Shown: positions 32,384 through 44,190 of the stretch, piece by piece
How the letters are laid out: the number at the start of each line of letters is the position of its first letter
Position numbering within the stretch: position 1 is the stretch's first letter
From: Ryuthela nishihirai
Lineage: Eukaryota; Arthropoda; Arachnida; Araneae; Heptathelidae
Reading direction: 5' to 3'
Length of the DNA: 64,000 bases
NCBI GenBank assembly: GCA_038380435.1
Contig: JAWZYU010000009.1
Span: 66,989,901 to 67,053,900, forward strand
Made by a program: the position numbers and the translations under genes
Notes under the pieces: generated by a model
The model's database searches: none
Seen by the model: the letters and a program-made list of their open reading frames with translations, nothing else
What the model was told of the DNA's origin: nothing

Positions 32384-32466
32384 GCTTGGAAGGTCTGTTG
32401 TCCGTCAGATGGGACTTAAAGCCGTGAGCCCGTATGCATGAGAGCCATACCATGTGCACATTAAAC
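32384..32466 (+). mobile_element. SINE-1 fragment
   Basis: Only the middle (CTTGGAAGGTCTGTTGTCCG through CCATGTGCACATTAAAC) is present, with no head or tail. Confidence 0.7.
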
Positions 32467-33070
32467 AAGTTTTTTATGTTTTCCGTAAACATGATAATCT
32501 GCCTGGGTAGATGATCTCTCTTGGTTCACTTAAAATATTAATGCTACAAAAATGTTTGATATGCTCTGATTGTCTTCTTGATCACCAAAGGCTAGATCAC
32601 AAGATAGCGATGAAAATTTCTGATCCCTAAATGGGTAGTGTTTGGAACTTTTTGAATTCACGAGTTTCCTGATTAAAATTCTATGAAGCATAAGTGCGAA
32701 ATTATCCTATAGTGCAGCAAGAGATAGCGTTTTTCGGAAAAATCTCGTGCTACCCAAATGATTGCACTTTTAAGAATAAATTTTTAAACTTTTAAGAATC
32801 GGTAAGTACTGTATGTGGACATTCGCTACACTTTTAGTTTGTTTGCCATCACTTCCTCAGAGGTGAATATAGGGCAGTTTTGGCACGAGCGAGAGTTTAG
32901 TTCGCTTGACATGTCTATTTCATTAGTACATAATGGCCTCATTAAGAAAAAAATATTTGTAACGAACTGCAAATATTATTGCTATTTTTTTAATTAATGA
33001 ACTGTAATAAGTCATTTGAAGCCACGGCGTTGCGTAAAGGAGGGAGATCCATTGAGCAGCTGAAAGTTAG
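32467..33070. other. Gene-free AT-rich interval
   Basis: Nothing recognisable apart from oligo-T and oligo-A runs. Confidence 0.5.
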
Positions 33071-33302
33071 ATGGAAGCCTTCCATCCAGGCCATCTAGTG
33101 TTTTCTTTCAATCTGCAAAGGGTATGGTTCATCTGCCCACAGGGTGTATTACGCTAGGCACACAGACAATATCTAGCTGACGAACGGCAACATTTGTAAA
33201 ACCATTGGCGTCACCTTTTTCTTCAAAGGTAAAATAGAAGTTGTGGTGAAAATCTTGATCTTACGTAGTGGGACTCGAACCTGGAGTGCTACCAATTCAG
33301 TC
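33071..33302 (-). mobile_element. SINE-1 copy, badly decayed, minus strand
   Basis: Central domain ('CCAGGCCATCTAGTG') and the B-box-bearing head (GGGACTCGAACCTGG) are visible; the intervening part is scrambled. Confidence 0.55.
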
Positions 33303-33690
33303 AACTCTCGTTCCTTGAAATGAAAGTTAAAAGCTCATTTGGAAACGATGAATATTATCATTCCCGACCTCATGCGTTATGGTCATAGTTGTGGCTAAGT
33401 TTTTAGTGAGGGACATATATCATTAATAGATTATTTTTCTTCACAGGTTAGCCAATTATAAATCCGATGCTTGTGATTGAGAGAACTAATCATATGCCGA
33501 AATAATCACTGACTGAGATCTTCCGCTCAAGCCTTCCACAGATTACATTCAGGAACTCGAGACTATTGATCCACTAACAGTTAAATCCACTAACAGTTAA
33601 TCCAAACTTAATTCAGTTAGTTCACATCACTCAAAAGTAATATTATAATACTTCACATCACTTATTCGATTTACTACATTTTTGTTGTAG

Positions 33691-33933
33691 GTTTGGAATG
33701 GTTGTTGCCCGTTGGATGGGATGTAATGCCTTGTCCTCATGTTCATGAGAAGCATACTGTGTGTGTGTTAAAGAACGTGCTAGATTAGATGTCTTTGATT
33801 GGAGGCTTCTGTCTTCCACACTTGTCCAATGAGTTCCCTTCCCTAATCCTACACTGAGCTTTTGGAGTCTCTGTGACCCAGACATTTAGCTCATTGTGTC
33901 ACACAAACGTGCTGATCAAGGGCAAAACAATCC
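33691..33933 (+). mobile_element. SINE-1 copy, 5'-truncated
   Basis: Begins at the GGAATGG…CCCGTTGGATGGG block and runs to the decayed 3' end (GGGCAAAACAATCC). The tRNA-like head is missing. The next SINE inserted into its 3' edge. Confidence 0.75.
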
Positions 33934-33951
33934 AGTCCTTTTGCTGGGATA

Positions 33952-34325
33952 GTTGGGTTGGGTGGTTTTACCTCTGAGCAGAACTTTTTTGCACACCATG
34001 GGCTAAATGGTCAGGTCAGACGGACCCCGAAGGCTCAGAGAAGGTTGGGGGAGGGGACCCACTGGAACAGTTGTTGGGAGACAGATGGTAGTCTCCCGTC
34101 AAAGTGTGTTCGTTAGCGTGCACAGGGTATGAACTCTCCCGCACACGGGACCACGGCTTAACGTCCCATACGACGGCCAGTGGTCTTTCCAAGCCCATCG
34201 GTGTTTCCTACTGAAAGGGCGGTGAATTTTGCAGAGATAAATCTCAACGCTGACCCAACTGGGACTCGAACCTGGGAACTGCAGATTCCGAGCCTGGCTT
34301 ACTACTGACTGAGCCATCCCCGCCT
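33952..34325 (-). mobile_element. SINE-1 copy, near full-length, minus strand
   Basis: Flanked by a perfect 14-bp target duplication CTTTTGCTGGGATA (33938-33951 and 34326-34339). Head with B box (GGACTCGAACC) and a partly decayed A box are at the right end. It is inserted against the older plus-strand copy, giving a relative age. Confidence 0.92.
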
Positions 34326-34639
34326 CTTTTGCTGGGATAAGTCACTCGTACAGTTAAATAACACAATTGACTCTGCAGCTTGCTATAGACATTCCCGATA
34401 GTCACAGTCAAATGCTTACTGTCTTCTCCAACTGTTACCAACTGAGTTAGCCCCCGTCTGATCTTACCAAAATACCCAACCCAGATATCTTCCACAGATA
34501 TACCTATCATAGATCTAAAAAAACTGTGTGTGACTTACTTTGTCATCTCACCATTGTATATTAATATCAGTATATGTTAATTATATCATCTTATTATGAG
34601 ATCAAACTCTTGATCTGAAACATAGATCGAATCTTTCGC

Positions 34640-35700
34640 TCTAAACAGGAAGAGTGATCCAATATCTCTCTCAATGAGAAAAGCTTTCTCTTTTTAGAAG
34701 ATCTCATGTAAATATTCCTTCGTGTCTCTCTTTCCTTAGAATTCACTCCACTCCACTCCATCACGGCATAAGCAGAGCCAGCTTCGCTTACTTCGACCAT
34801 GTTAAGCATCATATGCTCTCTTGCACTCCAATCGCGAGTTAACCGCTAGACTCAGTATTGCATCAGGCATGAGGGTTTTCAAGTATTTTAAACATTGTTG
34901 CCAATATGAACCTCTTGATCGTCACACTCTACCACCAGAAGCACGAAATCGAAGAACATATATCATAAATAGCTTATTTACTACGTTACTTATTATCGCT
35001 GTGACACCTATTGTGACCAAGTTCCGCCCTTTAGGTGCTGGCAGGATGAGTAATCCGATATCTTGCTCAATGAGGAACGCGTTTTTTCTCTAAATGACTC
35101 CATGCGAGTATACCTTCGTTTCTCTCTCCTTAGTCTCACTCGACTCTACCCCTCCCAAGGACTAAACAGAGCCACAGTCGCCTATTTCGGTCATATGAAG
35201 CATCGCATAATATATGGTTATCGCTGTGACACTGATTGTGACCAAGCTGGGTCTATCAGATGTTGACAGAGTCAGTGATCCGATATTTTGCCTAATGAAA
35301 AACGCTTTTTCTCTTTAAAAGTCTTCATGTGAATATGCTTTCGTCTCAAGTGACACATGTTTTTCAACCCATTCATTGCGACTCGATCATCTCCTTAGCT
35401 CCTTAGCGACTCCACCCCTTAGTCGAACAAAATTTGGTCCAGTTCGAAACGGAATTATATTGTGCACAACTCGAATAAGATATTTCTTTTATCCAGTCTT
35501 GAATTATCTCCATACGAAAGATGTTTTCGACGCATTCATTTCCGTTCAATCACCTCCTCAGAAGTCACTCGACTTCTTCCAGGGAATAAGCAGGGCCACA
35601 GCCTCCAAATTCGGTCATATGAAGAAACGCCTGCTGTATGGCTATTGCTATGACGCTGAATGTGGCAAAGCTTGGCTCTTCAGGTGCTAACATTTCCTCT
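34640..35700. repeat. R2: degenerate tandem array
   Basis: Three to four units of roughly 200-300 bp share the order 'GATCCGATATCTTGCTCAATGA', 'CATGCGAGTATACCTTCG', 'CTAAACAGAGCCACAG', 'GGTCATATGAAGCATCGC' and 'TATCGCTGTGACAC'. Best copies are at about 35045-35235 and 35275-35340, with others at 34650-34810 and 35520-35690. Short open frames over it change frame from unit to unit, so it is not coding. Confidence 0.65.
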
Positions 35701-36369
35701 TACGTTGTTAGCGTCTCCGGAATACATATATGCATTTCTCTTTATTTTAACTCGACGTTCCTAGTATAAAATAGAAGATATCTTAATAAATTTTAAAGAA
35801 ATGACACCAAATAATACGAACATATCACTTACAAAAAATCAAACCATCACCAGAATAAATAAATAAATTCATAAATAGTTAAATATATATATATAAATTT
35901 ACGAATAAAAAATTGCTTTAGCAGTTATGTATATTAAACGAGGAAAATAGATATCGCCTCTATCGAATAGGTGCTGCTCAATTTCAAAGAAAATCAAGTT
36001 TATAATTTTTCCCACTTCTGAATCTTTTAACATTGGTACTTCGAACAAATGGATTGTCCGGAAAATATAAATATCAAATTTTTTTATTACTTATTAAATA
36101 TAAGAAAATTTCATAAATTACTTAAAAAAGAAAAGGTTGCGCAGCAGATTGTTTCTGTCAGTGCGATCCTTTGACACTTTACTACCAAATTTTCAAATTT
36201 TTATCCTAAATTGATCGCTTGAAATATTCGTTTAAAGTTATGCAATTTAGACATTTTGAATCATCTAACAGTGGAAATTAAAACAACTTGAGGATTTGAA
36301 ATGTGTGATAATATTTCATCAGTACCAAAGCAGTAATAATTTTCAAATACTCTTTTAAAAATATAAAGT
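35701..36369. other. AT-rich interval
   Basis: No gene. A TA-dinucleotide run lies at about 35885-35896, and a weak R1-like block at 36160-36290. Confidence 0.45.
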
Positions 36370-36700
36370 TCCCTTTTTTCCCATCACCCTTATCGCTGCA
36401 AATCAAAACCTCTTGACTCTCATATAAATCCATCACCAAATTTCCAGATTTCTGCTATAAATACACCTTTTGCAATATTCGTTTCAAAGTTTTCAAATTT
36501 TCAAACTTTTCCACCGTTAGGAGGCGCAATTAAAACTTTTGGGAGATTCGGAAAATGCGAATTGTAATCTTCCATCAATATCTATGCAACCCTGAAAGAA
36601 ATTTTATATTATTTTTAAAAACAAATAAGGTGAATATCTACAGACGAACAGGCAGACTACAAAATGAAAACTTCAGCTCGTTTTCTTTTTGCAAACGTAC
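36370..36700. repeat. Dispersed repeat R1, best copy
   Basis: Blocks CATCACCAAATTTCCAGATT, 'TTTTGCAATATTCGTTTC', 'CCACCGTTAGGAGGCGCAAT', 'GCGAATTGTAATCTTCC' and 'ATCTACAGACGAACAGGC' in the same order as 29090-29510. It gives the clearest sequence of the family. Confidence 0.6.
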
Positions 36701-36922
36701 TAAAAAGGTACCTTGCAAGGGATGTGAGCAACCAGAAAAGAAGCTAGAGAACGAGACAAAAATCGTTTCTATAACAACCGTTTATTTATTCCGTACATAC
36801 CTCTTTCTGTTTCCCCAAATTTATTTCAATGCATTTCTATCCTAATATTAGGCGATAATTTTTCCTCTAGATTGACCTTAAGCTAAGTTTTGAAAACAAT
36901 CACTGCGGAAGATATTTGACAG

Positions 36923-37268
36923 TTGGGCTGGGTTGTTTTACCTCTGAGCGGCACTTTTTTGCACACCATGGGATAAATGGCCAGGTCACATAGACCCCGA
37001 GGGCTCATAGAAGGTTGGGGGAGGGGACCCACTGGAACAGCTGTTGGGAGACAGATGGTAGCCTCCCATCAAGGCATCCAGCGTGTTCTTTAACATGCAC
37101 AGGGTATGGCTATCCCGCACACGGGGCCACAGTTTAACATCCCATCCGACGGACGACGGCCTTTCCAAGCCCATCGGTGTCCCCTACTGACCGTGGGCAG
37201 GACGGGAAATTTTTCGGAGATAAATCTCAACGCTGACCCAGCTGGGACTCAAACCTGGGAACTGCAGA
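36923..37268 (-). mobile_element. SINE-1 copy, 5'-truncated, minus strand
   Basis: Perfect 11-bp target duplication ATATTTGACAG at 36912-36922 and 37269-37279. The copy stops just past the B box (GGGACTCAAACC), so the A box was never copied. Truncation with an intact duplication shows incomplete reverse transcription rather than later deletion. Confidence 0.92.
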
Positions 37269-37484
37269 ATATTTGACAGACTTGTTAAATTACTACATAT
37301 ACGTATATATTACATTATACATATTGCATGATTATATTGAGTATATTACGTAAAATACTTTATTATACATTAATTCTATTCTAAATGGATTAAGAATATC
37401 ATTCCAGTTAATCAATTCAAAGCAAATCGGTGTCATTCAAAGAACCTCTCTGACAAGGGCTAAACGTGAATCAGCAGCATTCTA

Positions 37485-38015
37485 CACTGGTTTCCACATA
37501 TTAAAGAAAATCCCTATGTTAAGTCAATGGGAAGCTAACGTGAAAAATGTGATTCAGATAAAGATCGTAATCAAATAAATCAATATCTCGATTTTCAACA
37601 ATATTCGTTCAGTATTTAATGAGTTATGGAAGTTTGAATATTTAACAACAGCAATGCCAGTCTTAAGAAACTTATACAAGACTGAAGAATAGTGAAAGAA
37701 TTCTTCACACAAAGTTCTAAATTACAAACTTATTTTATTAAACACTTTGATGAATACCTTTTACTAAGTTTTAATTAACTTCTGAAGTCAATTTTTGTGT
37801 CTGCCATTGTTATCGCTAAATATTCAAACTTCCATAACTCATTAAATGCTGTACGAATATTGTTGAAAATCGAGATATTGATTTATTTGATTGAGATCTT
37901 TATCTGCAAACATATTTTTCAAAACAACAAAACTTATTTTAGAAGTTATAGAGCTTTGACGTTAGTTTCCCATTGACTTAACATAGGGATTTTCCTTAAT
38001 TTATGGAAACCAGTG
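37485..38015. mobile_element. Palindromic Tc1/mariner-type MITE with about 200-bp arms
   Basis: Starts CACTGGTTTCCA after TA (37483-37484) and ends with the complement before TA (38016-38017). Arms match over roughly 200 bp (e.g. 'CCCTATGTTAAGTCAATGGG' near 37516 and its complement near 37970; 'TCGATTTTCAACAATATTCG' near 37595 and its complement near 37860). The right arm has about 60 bases missing from the left. No coding capacity. Confidence 0.88.
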
Positions 38016-38520
38016 TAGTTTCCTCTAGCATCTCTCTGGACTTCACGATTTTCCGAGTCAATTAAACTCCGTCAGCAATGCTAACACAAAGCACTGTTGA
38101 AGGATACTGCCCCGATGTACATCTAATGAATCGCTTACATTCCTAATTTCCTTTCATTCAAGATTTATTCATTCAAATAGATTGATCCACGTCATACCTT
38201 GACGATCTATTTGTGTTAGCAACATGTTTCGCGAAAATGTTAAATGTCGTTTCGTTTCCGTATGCACTCGCGTGGCAGCACTCTGCTTTGGTACCAACCG
38301 TGATTTCATTTCTCATATGAAGCGGATTCTGTCTCCCTGGCAACAGGCAAAAATAAAGATGCTGATACTCTCTGACATACCACCTAGTTACGTTATTCTG
38401 GAAAACCATAGGAAATGTAGCTCACCATGGAATATCCCGATCAATTTGTGGACAATATGTGTAGGAATAGGAAGGAAATGATGGGCATAAATGTTAGCGA
38501 TTCGATATCATTATTTATTG

Positions 38521-38608
38521 TCAAATACCTCTGAGTAGCATATTTTTGCAATTAATGACAAAATAGTCAGGTCACAAGCACCGCCAAGGCTCAACTGGTT
38601 AGAAGATC
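38521..38608 (-). mobile_element. SINE-1 3' fragment, minus strand
   Basis: ATACCTCTGAGTAGCATATT to the 'CAAGGCTCA' block. A further, very decayed SINE-like stretch may continue at 38870-38980 (CTATCCAGGGCATTCTTTG…). Confidence 0.5.
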
Positions 38609-41099
38609 TACTGCACAACAAAACATTGGCATTTCCATAGAGTCAAGGGATTTCAATGTCCAGCTTTTGTTTATAGTAAGCCCTTAATTTGGGCAACTCT
38701 AGTTTCTGCACATTGAATTTAAACTTTTGTTTTCATAGTCACTTATTTTAGTTGCACAAAATTGCAATTATGGTAATCAACTCCTTCATTACTGACAACC
38801 CTTTAAAAAATTCGTTTTGGTTTTATTGAATGAAAGTAGGAGACATATGGGAACACCCAATGAAGTCTATCCAGGGCATTCTTTGCCATGCGCAAGATAT
38901 CGCTTAACGTCTACTATGAGGACAGCGAACTTTCCAGCCTCATTAATGTTCTCTTTCTGATCGAGGGTAGGGCAAAGATGAGTGATGAGACTCTCAATTC
39001 AGACTGAACCAAATTTTGGAAAAAACTGAGTCAACTTGGAGATGAACTTCAATGACGAAATGGAACAAGCTGAAGCTGATGTTAACCGAAACATCAATTT
39101 ATTAGTTTTTCGCACTACCGACCACGACAACCTCCAGCCTCAAATTTAAGTCACTAACAATACCAAATATATGAAGATAAATGTAAATAAACCAATGTGG
39201 TGCTTTCGTAATGCTTTCGTTCAATAAAAACAAAGTTAAATTTACAAAGATTAGTTGTTAGAAATGATGGAATTGATGAGTGTAATTTCAATTTTGTCTA
39301 ACTACAATAAAAGAGAATTTAGCTATTAGAATTAAGTCACATTTGGCAACTGTGTTCCACTGAAATAAGCGTTGCGGAAACGAAATTCAGATGTATTGTT
39401 CAGAACTTTGTGTCATCGACATTCATAGCTTATTACAAATAAAAGCTTAGCTTTCAAAACTTTTGGTTCTACGGAAATATTGAGGTTTTAAGGGAAATTG
39501 AACTTTTCCGCTCGGTTTGAAGCCGGGGGTATTCGAAATCTTGATATCTCCTGTGAACCAAAATCGAATAATTAGTTTAATATATCGAACTTTTCTTCAG
39601 ATAATGTATCAGCATTTCGTCAGATATTATAGCATCTTTTGGACCGAAATTGCAACATCTTTTTGACAGGATTATTAACCACCAGGAATGGTAACAGCTT
39701 TTTGTGGGAAATTGAAATATCCTTTCGACAGAAATCATAACATTTTATCTTCATAAATTAAGGCATATTTTGAGATGAAATTTGAAGCGTAATTTTTTTT
39801 CAATAACTGTTTTCTAAATGTCCTGGAAAAAACATTCCTTTTAAAGGAAAATGTATAGTTTAATTACGATCCGAAAGATAGAGGACTTATTGCGCTACTT
39901 CCCTCTTTAGAACGAAAAAACAGCAATGGAAATTCTGCAATGGAAATCGAGTGTCTACCTTTACATTTCTCCGACTAGATTTAGTTTCTGTCCCAACTGT
40001 CCAATTAATTTTTTTCTGGATCCGGTTCTAGGTGGGAATGTTCACCTGAGCTCTATAGAAAGTGGTATTCTGGAATCAATAAATTTCTCCGTTAAAATTG
40101 ATGTGTTGCTAATAGCACGAACGACGTTTGATACATAATCTAGATCCACACGCATAAAAGAATATATTTCTAATATTTCTAATATTATGTAAATTTACAG
40201 ATCATAAGAAATTTAACACAAAGAGTTTTTTTCATCCGACTAAACCTGATATAACACTTGTAGCATCAGAAACAATGAAAACCGGTATAAAATCAATAAT
40301 AACAAAGAATGAAATCTAATATATATAGATGATTAGGAGTGACAGACCGAATGACGGCTCACTAACTAACTGATTGACTGACGGCTGACATGAGATCAAG
40401 CTAATTGTAACTAAGATGCAGAAATGGTAGAGCATTGAAAATTTGAACCTAGGAGTAATCCGGATAGAGAAGTATAGCATGAGCACCTGTTGTTAAATGT
40501 GCAACTTCAGTAAGTCGTTAAATATTAAAAGAATATTATCCAAAATTGAGATTTGGAGAGATCTGAGCAAGATTTTGATTCATCTCAAGCAGTCCTGGGT
40601 AACAAAAAACATAAATAAAAGGGGGATGGGAACAGCAAACGATTGAGTCGGAAAAAAGTAGAGGAATGGAGCTAAAAGATTGGAATTCCATTGCAGTATA
40701 GCCCTTCACCCCGGTTTTAGAGGTCTTTAAAAATTTCTTGAAAAGTGCGTGAAATATGCTGCACAAGTTTGATAATTTTTGCCACTATCACTTTTACTTG
40801 CATTTTTAAGGGGAGCGATGGACCCTTTGCCCTCCCTCATATAAGGTCATGATCTCAAGTGACCTTTTCCTTCAAAAATATCCTTTTAAAATTTAATAAA
40901 TATTTAATGAGGCTTTCTATTCACTTAAAAGAGATACGTTACAACATTTTGGTGACATGATGCATATGACAATATCATCTGTCCGAAGAGATATATTAAG
41001 ATAGATTAAAAGTAACTGGCTGTTGGCTTTAAGAAAGTTTACAGTAACTTAAGCGTGTTCTATTTCGTCATTGAAGTTAACTTCCAATTGACTCAGATT
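38609..41099. other. Gene-free AT-rich interval
   Basis: No coding region found. Between about 39580 and 39800 a weak, roughly 40-base pattern (…GAAATTGCAACATCTTTTTGAC…) recurs several times with heavy divergence. At 40490-40570 there is a fragment resembling the palindromic MITE arm. Confidence 0.45.
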
Positions 41100-41104
41100 T
41101 TTCC

Positions 41105-41245
41105 CAAATTTGGTTCAGTTCGAAACCGAATTATATTGTGTACAGCTCGAAACAGATAGTTTTTATTAATCCATTCTAGAATCTTTTGCATGCCAAAAAC
41201 CTTTTCGAATGCATTCATTGTCATTCAATCATCAAAGAATTGGCG
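41105..41245. repeat. Dispersed repeat R2, fragment
   Basis: Matches 35425-35560 (TTGGTTCAGTTCGAAACCGA, 'ATTATATTGTGTACAGCTCGAA', 'GCATTCATTGTCATTCAATCA') with scattered changes, 6 kb away and in the same orientation. Confidence 0.65.
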
Positions 41246-42280
41246 TCCTTTATGACGGGAGGGACGGTTCAGAAGCTAATTAACATTGTCAACATATATA
41301 TATTTTTTAAAGAAAGCTTATTTCGTATTATTCTCTATGAACAACAGGCAAAACTCAGTAGAAAATAATGCGCTCTAATCTTATAATATGAAAGCCATAA
41401 AACCATTTTTTGTTAAATATCATTGCTATAATCTTTTCACAATTAGATTCTTTATTCTTTACACGGAGATCGTACTTCAATTTTAAATTAATTTCCACAC
41501 TATTAGCTGCGTAACTTTTTATCTTTTCACATATAATTTAAAATCTTTTCCCAAATTCCACTGCATAAATTTAAAAGAGAAAAGAACAAGAGTTCTTGGA
41601 AACTATTTCGAATAACATTTGGGACTTTACTGAAAGCATCGATTAATGCTGAATTTACAAAACAAATGTCTCACTTTTATATTTATAGAAAGCCCAAATT
41701 TTTAGTGTCGATTTAAAGCATGTCGTCAATAAATATGCCGGTGATAAAACAAATAATCAATATGCTGAATCTGGCTCATTTCTTTCATTTTTTCGGCCAA
41801 ATATATTTAGTTTTAAATTCATTTTTTAAAAGAACAGGGATAACACAGGGCAACACACAAAAAGGCTTTCAAATGAAAAGTAGCCAATCTTTACCAATTT
41901 CGAGGTGCGGAACACGAAAATGACAATAAAATTGTCGTTTGGCTCTTGTTTAGGAGACACAGAGATGGTCATGTATAAACGACTCAGTCCGCATTTGCTA
42001 CATAGGCAACCATTTCGCAACGCTGTATTTTAAACTCCAGATTGCAATATATTGCGTTGTATTGCATCAACCCCCCCCCCATACACACAACCTCCGGAGG
42101 TATTGCATCATTGTCTGATGCAATGTAGTTGAGTCATGACATCGCGGCTTTAGGATCACGGACAAAAGATGATGCAATCGTTAGTTGTAAGCAACGCCTC
42201 GTAGTGTGTGGAAGTCTTTTGAGTTATTCCCATTTACCCGAGACATAAGAACAACACAAGTGATCATTGCAGTTTTCATC
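41246..42280. other. Gene-free interval
   Basis: No gene supported. Poly-C run at 42070-42079 next to TTGCATCA motifs that recur nearby in both orientations (42053-42125). Confidence 0.45.
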
Positions 42281-42286
42281 CAGCAG

Positions 42287-42330
42287 TAGTGATGCCCCGT
42301 AACTGTGTTAATAGTTACGGGGCATCACTA
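42287..42330. repeat. Perfect 18-bp inverted repeat over a start codon
   Basis: Arms TAGTGATGCCCCGTAACT (42287-42304) and its exact complement (42313-42330) with an 8-base loop. The left arm contains the apparent ATG of the pseudogene that follows. Confidence 0.95.
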
Positions 42331-43450
42331 TATACATTTTGTTACATTTGCAGGGAAGTGACGTTTGCAAGCCACAAAAGGGCCATCACTCCAATAGTGA
42401 AAGTGGCACATGAGTTTTGTTTTGGATGCAAGATCAGGACCAGGACAAGGCCTGGGCCCCACACATGTGCTGCAGTACATGTGCAAGAAATCTTCCGAAG
42501 TGGTTGAAAGAGGAAAATTGGCGATGCCATTTGCTGTTCCTATGGTTTGGATCAATCAAGCAAATGACTGCTACTTCTGCATGGTTCGACCTGTTTCTGA
42601 AGGCATCAAAAGAAAAAAGAAGTGGACAATAGCATACCCAAATATACAATTTGCTCTCCGACCAGTTCCGCATGGTGAAGTCCTTTCCGTTCCCGAACCT
42701 CCAAAAGAATTTTTCATCGATTCAGACGATGATGAGGGAGGCGAACCGGCGTCAGGTTCTCTGCAGCCTTCCGTGTCTAATGATGATCCACACGTTTGTC
42801 ACGGTGCATCATCTGCGCCGTGACAGACATGTGGATTCTCACTGAAGAATAAATGAACAATCTTGTTTGCGATCTGAACTGTCCAAGGCCAAAGCAGAGT
42901 TGCTTGGATCATGACTTAAACAATGGAATCTTCTCAATGAAAATGTCCGAGTGACTTCGTTTCGAACTCATCATGAACATTTGTGCCTTACTTCAGAAAG
43001 GAAGATGACCTTGTGTTTTGCTCCGATATATATGACTGATGAATGCCCTCGGAATCAAACATGACCGTCAAGAATGGCAGCTATTCATAGACTCCTCGAA
43101 ATTGAGCCTCAAGGTGGTGCTGCTGCATAATGGAAATCAACTTCCATCCATTCTAGTCGAACACGCTGTCTACATGAAAGAAACCTACGAAAACCTAAAA
43201 CAGCTGTTGAACTGTCTTAAATACAGCAAGTATGGCTGACATCTCTGTTGTGACTTGAAGGTAGTGGCTCTGCTGATGATCTGCAGCTGGGATATACGAA
43301 GTACTGCTGTTTCTTATGTGAAAGGGGCAGCCGAGCAAAGACTTTGCACTACGTGAAGAGAAAGTGGCCTCAGAAATTCCACTCCATCTGATTGCCAAGA
43401 CGTTTGTACAGACATCCACGTAAAGAGGAGAGAGAACTGTATTTAGCGTC
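42291..43450 (+). pseudogene. Broken copy of an uncharacterised arthropod repeat-associated protein
   Basis: Protein-like sequence in several frames. MPRNCVNS… FCYICREVTF with a C-x2-C pair starts at 42291 and continues near 42375-42425. A CCSTCARNL segment in another frame follows at 42417-42510, then a longer frame at 42410-42823 with AMPFAVPMVW, CYFCMVRP and an acidic 'DSDDDEGG' tail. A last segment at 43039-43239 reads LFIDSSKLSLKVVLLHNGN and YENLKQLLNC, with further similarity near 43250-43340 (GLQLGYTKYCC-like). Repeated Cys pairs suggest zinc binding. I recall the family as multicopy in arthropod genomes and without known function. At least three frameshifts and stops mark it as dead. 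Confidence 0.6.
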
Positions 43451-43849
43451 CAACAGGGAAAAGTTGATCCATTCTAGTAGGCCTCGCCGCCATGCTGGTG
43501 CAGCTAGTGGAAAACCGCAAGAGTAGTAAAACTGCCATGTTTCAGATTTATCCCTGCCATATCATTATTTTATTACCTCCCATTTGCACCTCGGATAATG
43601 GGCTATTGTTGCGAAAGCTTCCCTAAGTATCGCAGTCGAAATCGCCCGTGGGAGAACATCTGCCAATGTTCATAGGATATCTTCGTCACTCTCTTTTGTC
43701 GTGGTTCCAAAGAAGATAGTTCTTGACAATTGTTGTTTCTTCACCTTTCTGATCTGCTGGTAGGTGATTAGGAGAAGCGTTTAGGCAGTTTCATTGACTT
43801 AATTGTTTGAAGGAAGTCTGAATTGCCCGTGTTTATGAGAGACTTTTCT
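43451..43849. other. Gene-free interval
   Basis: No coding region recognised; the degenerate protein-like sequence ends before it. Confidence 0.4.
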
Positions 43850-44190
43850 ATTGCGGGGGGGGAGGGCAAATGTCCTTTTGCGATTCCCAAGGGGACAATT
43901 CCTTTTTTCTGATTTCCGTGGAAAGAGGGCGAAGTTCTTTTTTCGAATGTCCATCTAAAGGAAGGGAACAAATTCTTATTTTTCTAATTTCAATGGTAAG
44001 GAAAGGGGAAAATCCAATTTTCCGATTGTCAGGGAAGGAGGGCAAATGACATTTTGTGATTTACATGGGATGAAGGAGACAAATTCTCTGGTCCGATTTC
44101 CTGATGAGGAAGGAGACAAATCCTTTTTTCCAAATTTCATGGAGAGGAAGGGGGACACAATCTCTTTTCTGATTTCATGGAGAAACTCGA
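43850..44190. repeat. Degenerate minisatellite, units of about 45 bp
   Basis: Roughly seven units of the pattern GGAAGGAGGACAAATTC, then TTTTTTC(C/T)GATTTC, then CATGG, e.g. near 43860, 43905, 43950, 44000, 44040, 44100 and 44145. Units differ at many positions. Open frames on both strands through the array follow from its G/A and T/C runs. Confidence 0.75.

Noticed and set aside
34820..35690. Several 60-104-codon frames as exons of one gene
   Set aside because: They lie on the R2 array, and frames shift between units with no splice sites.
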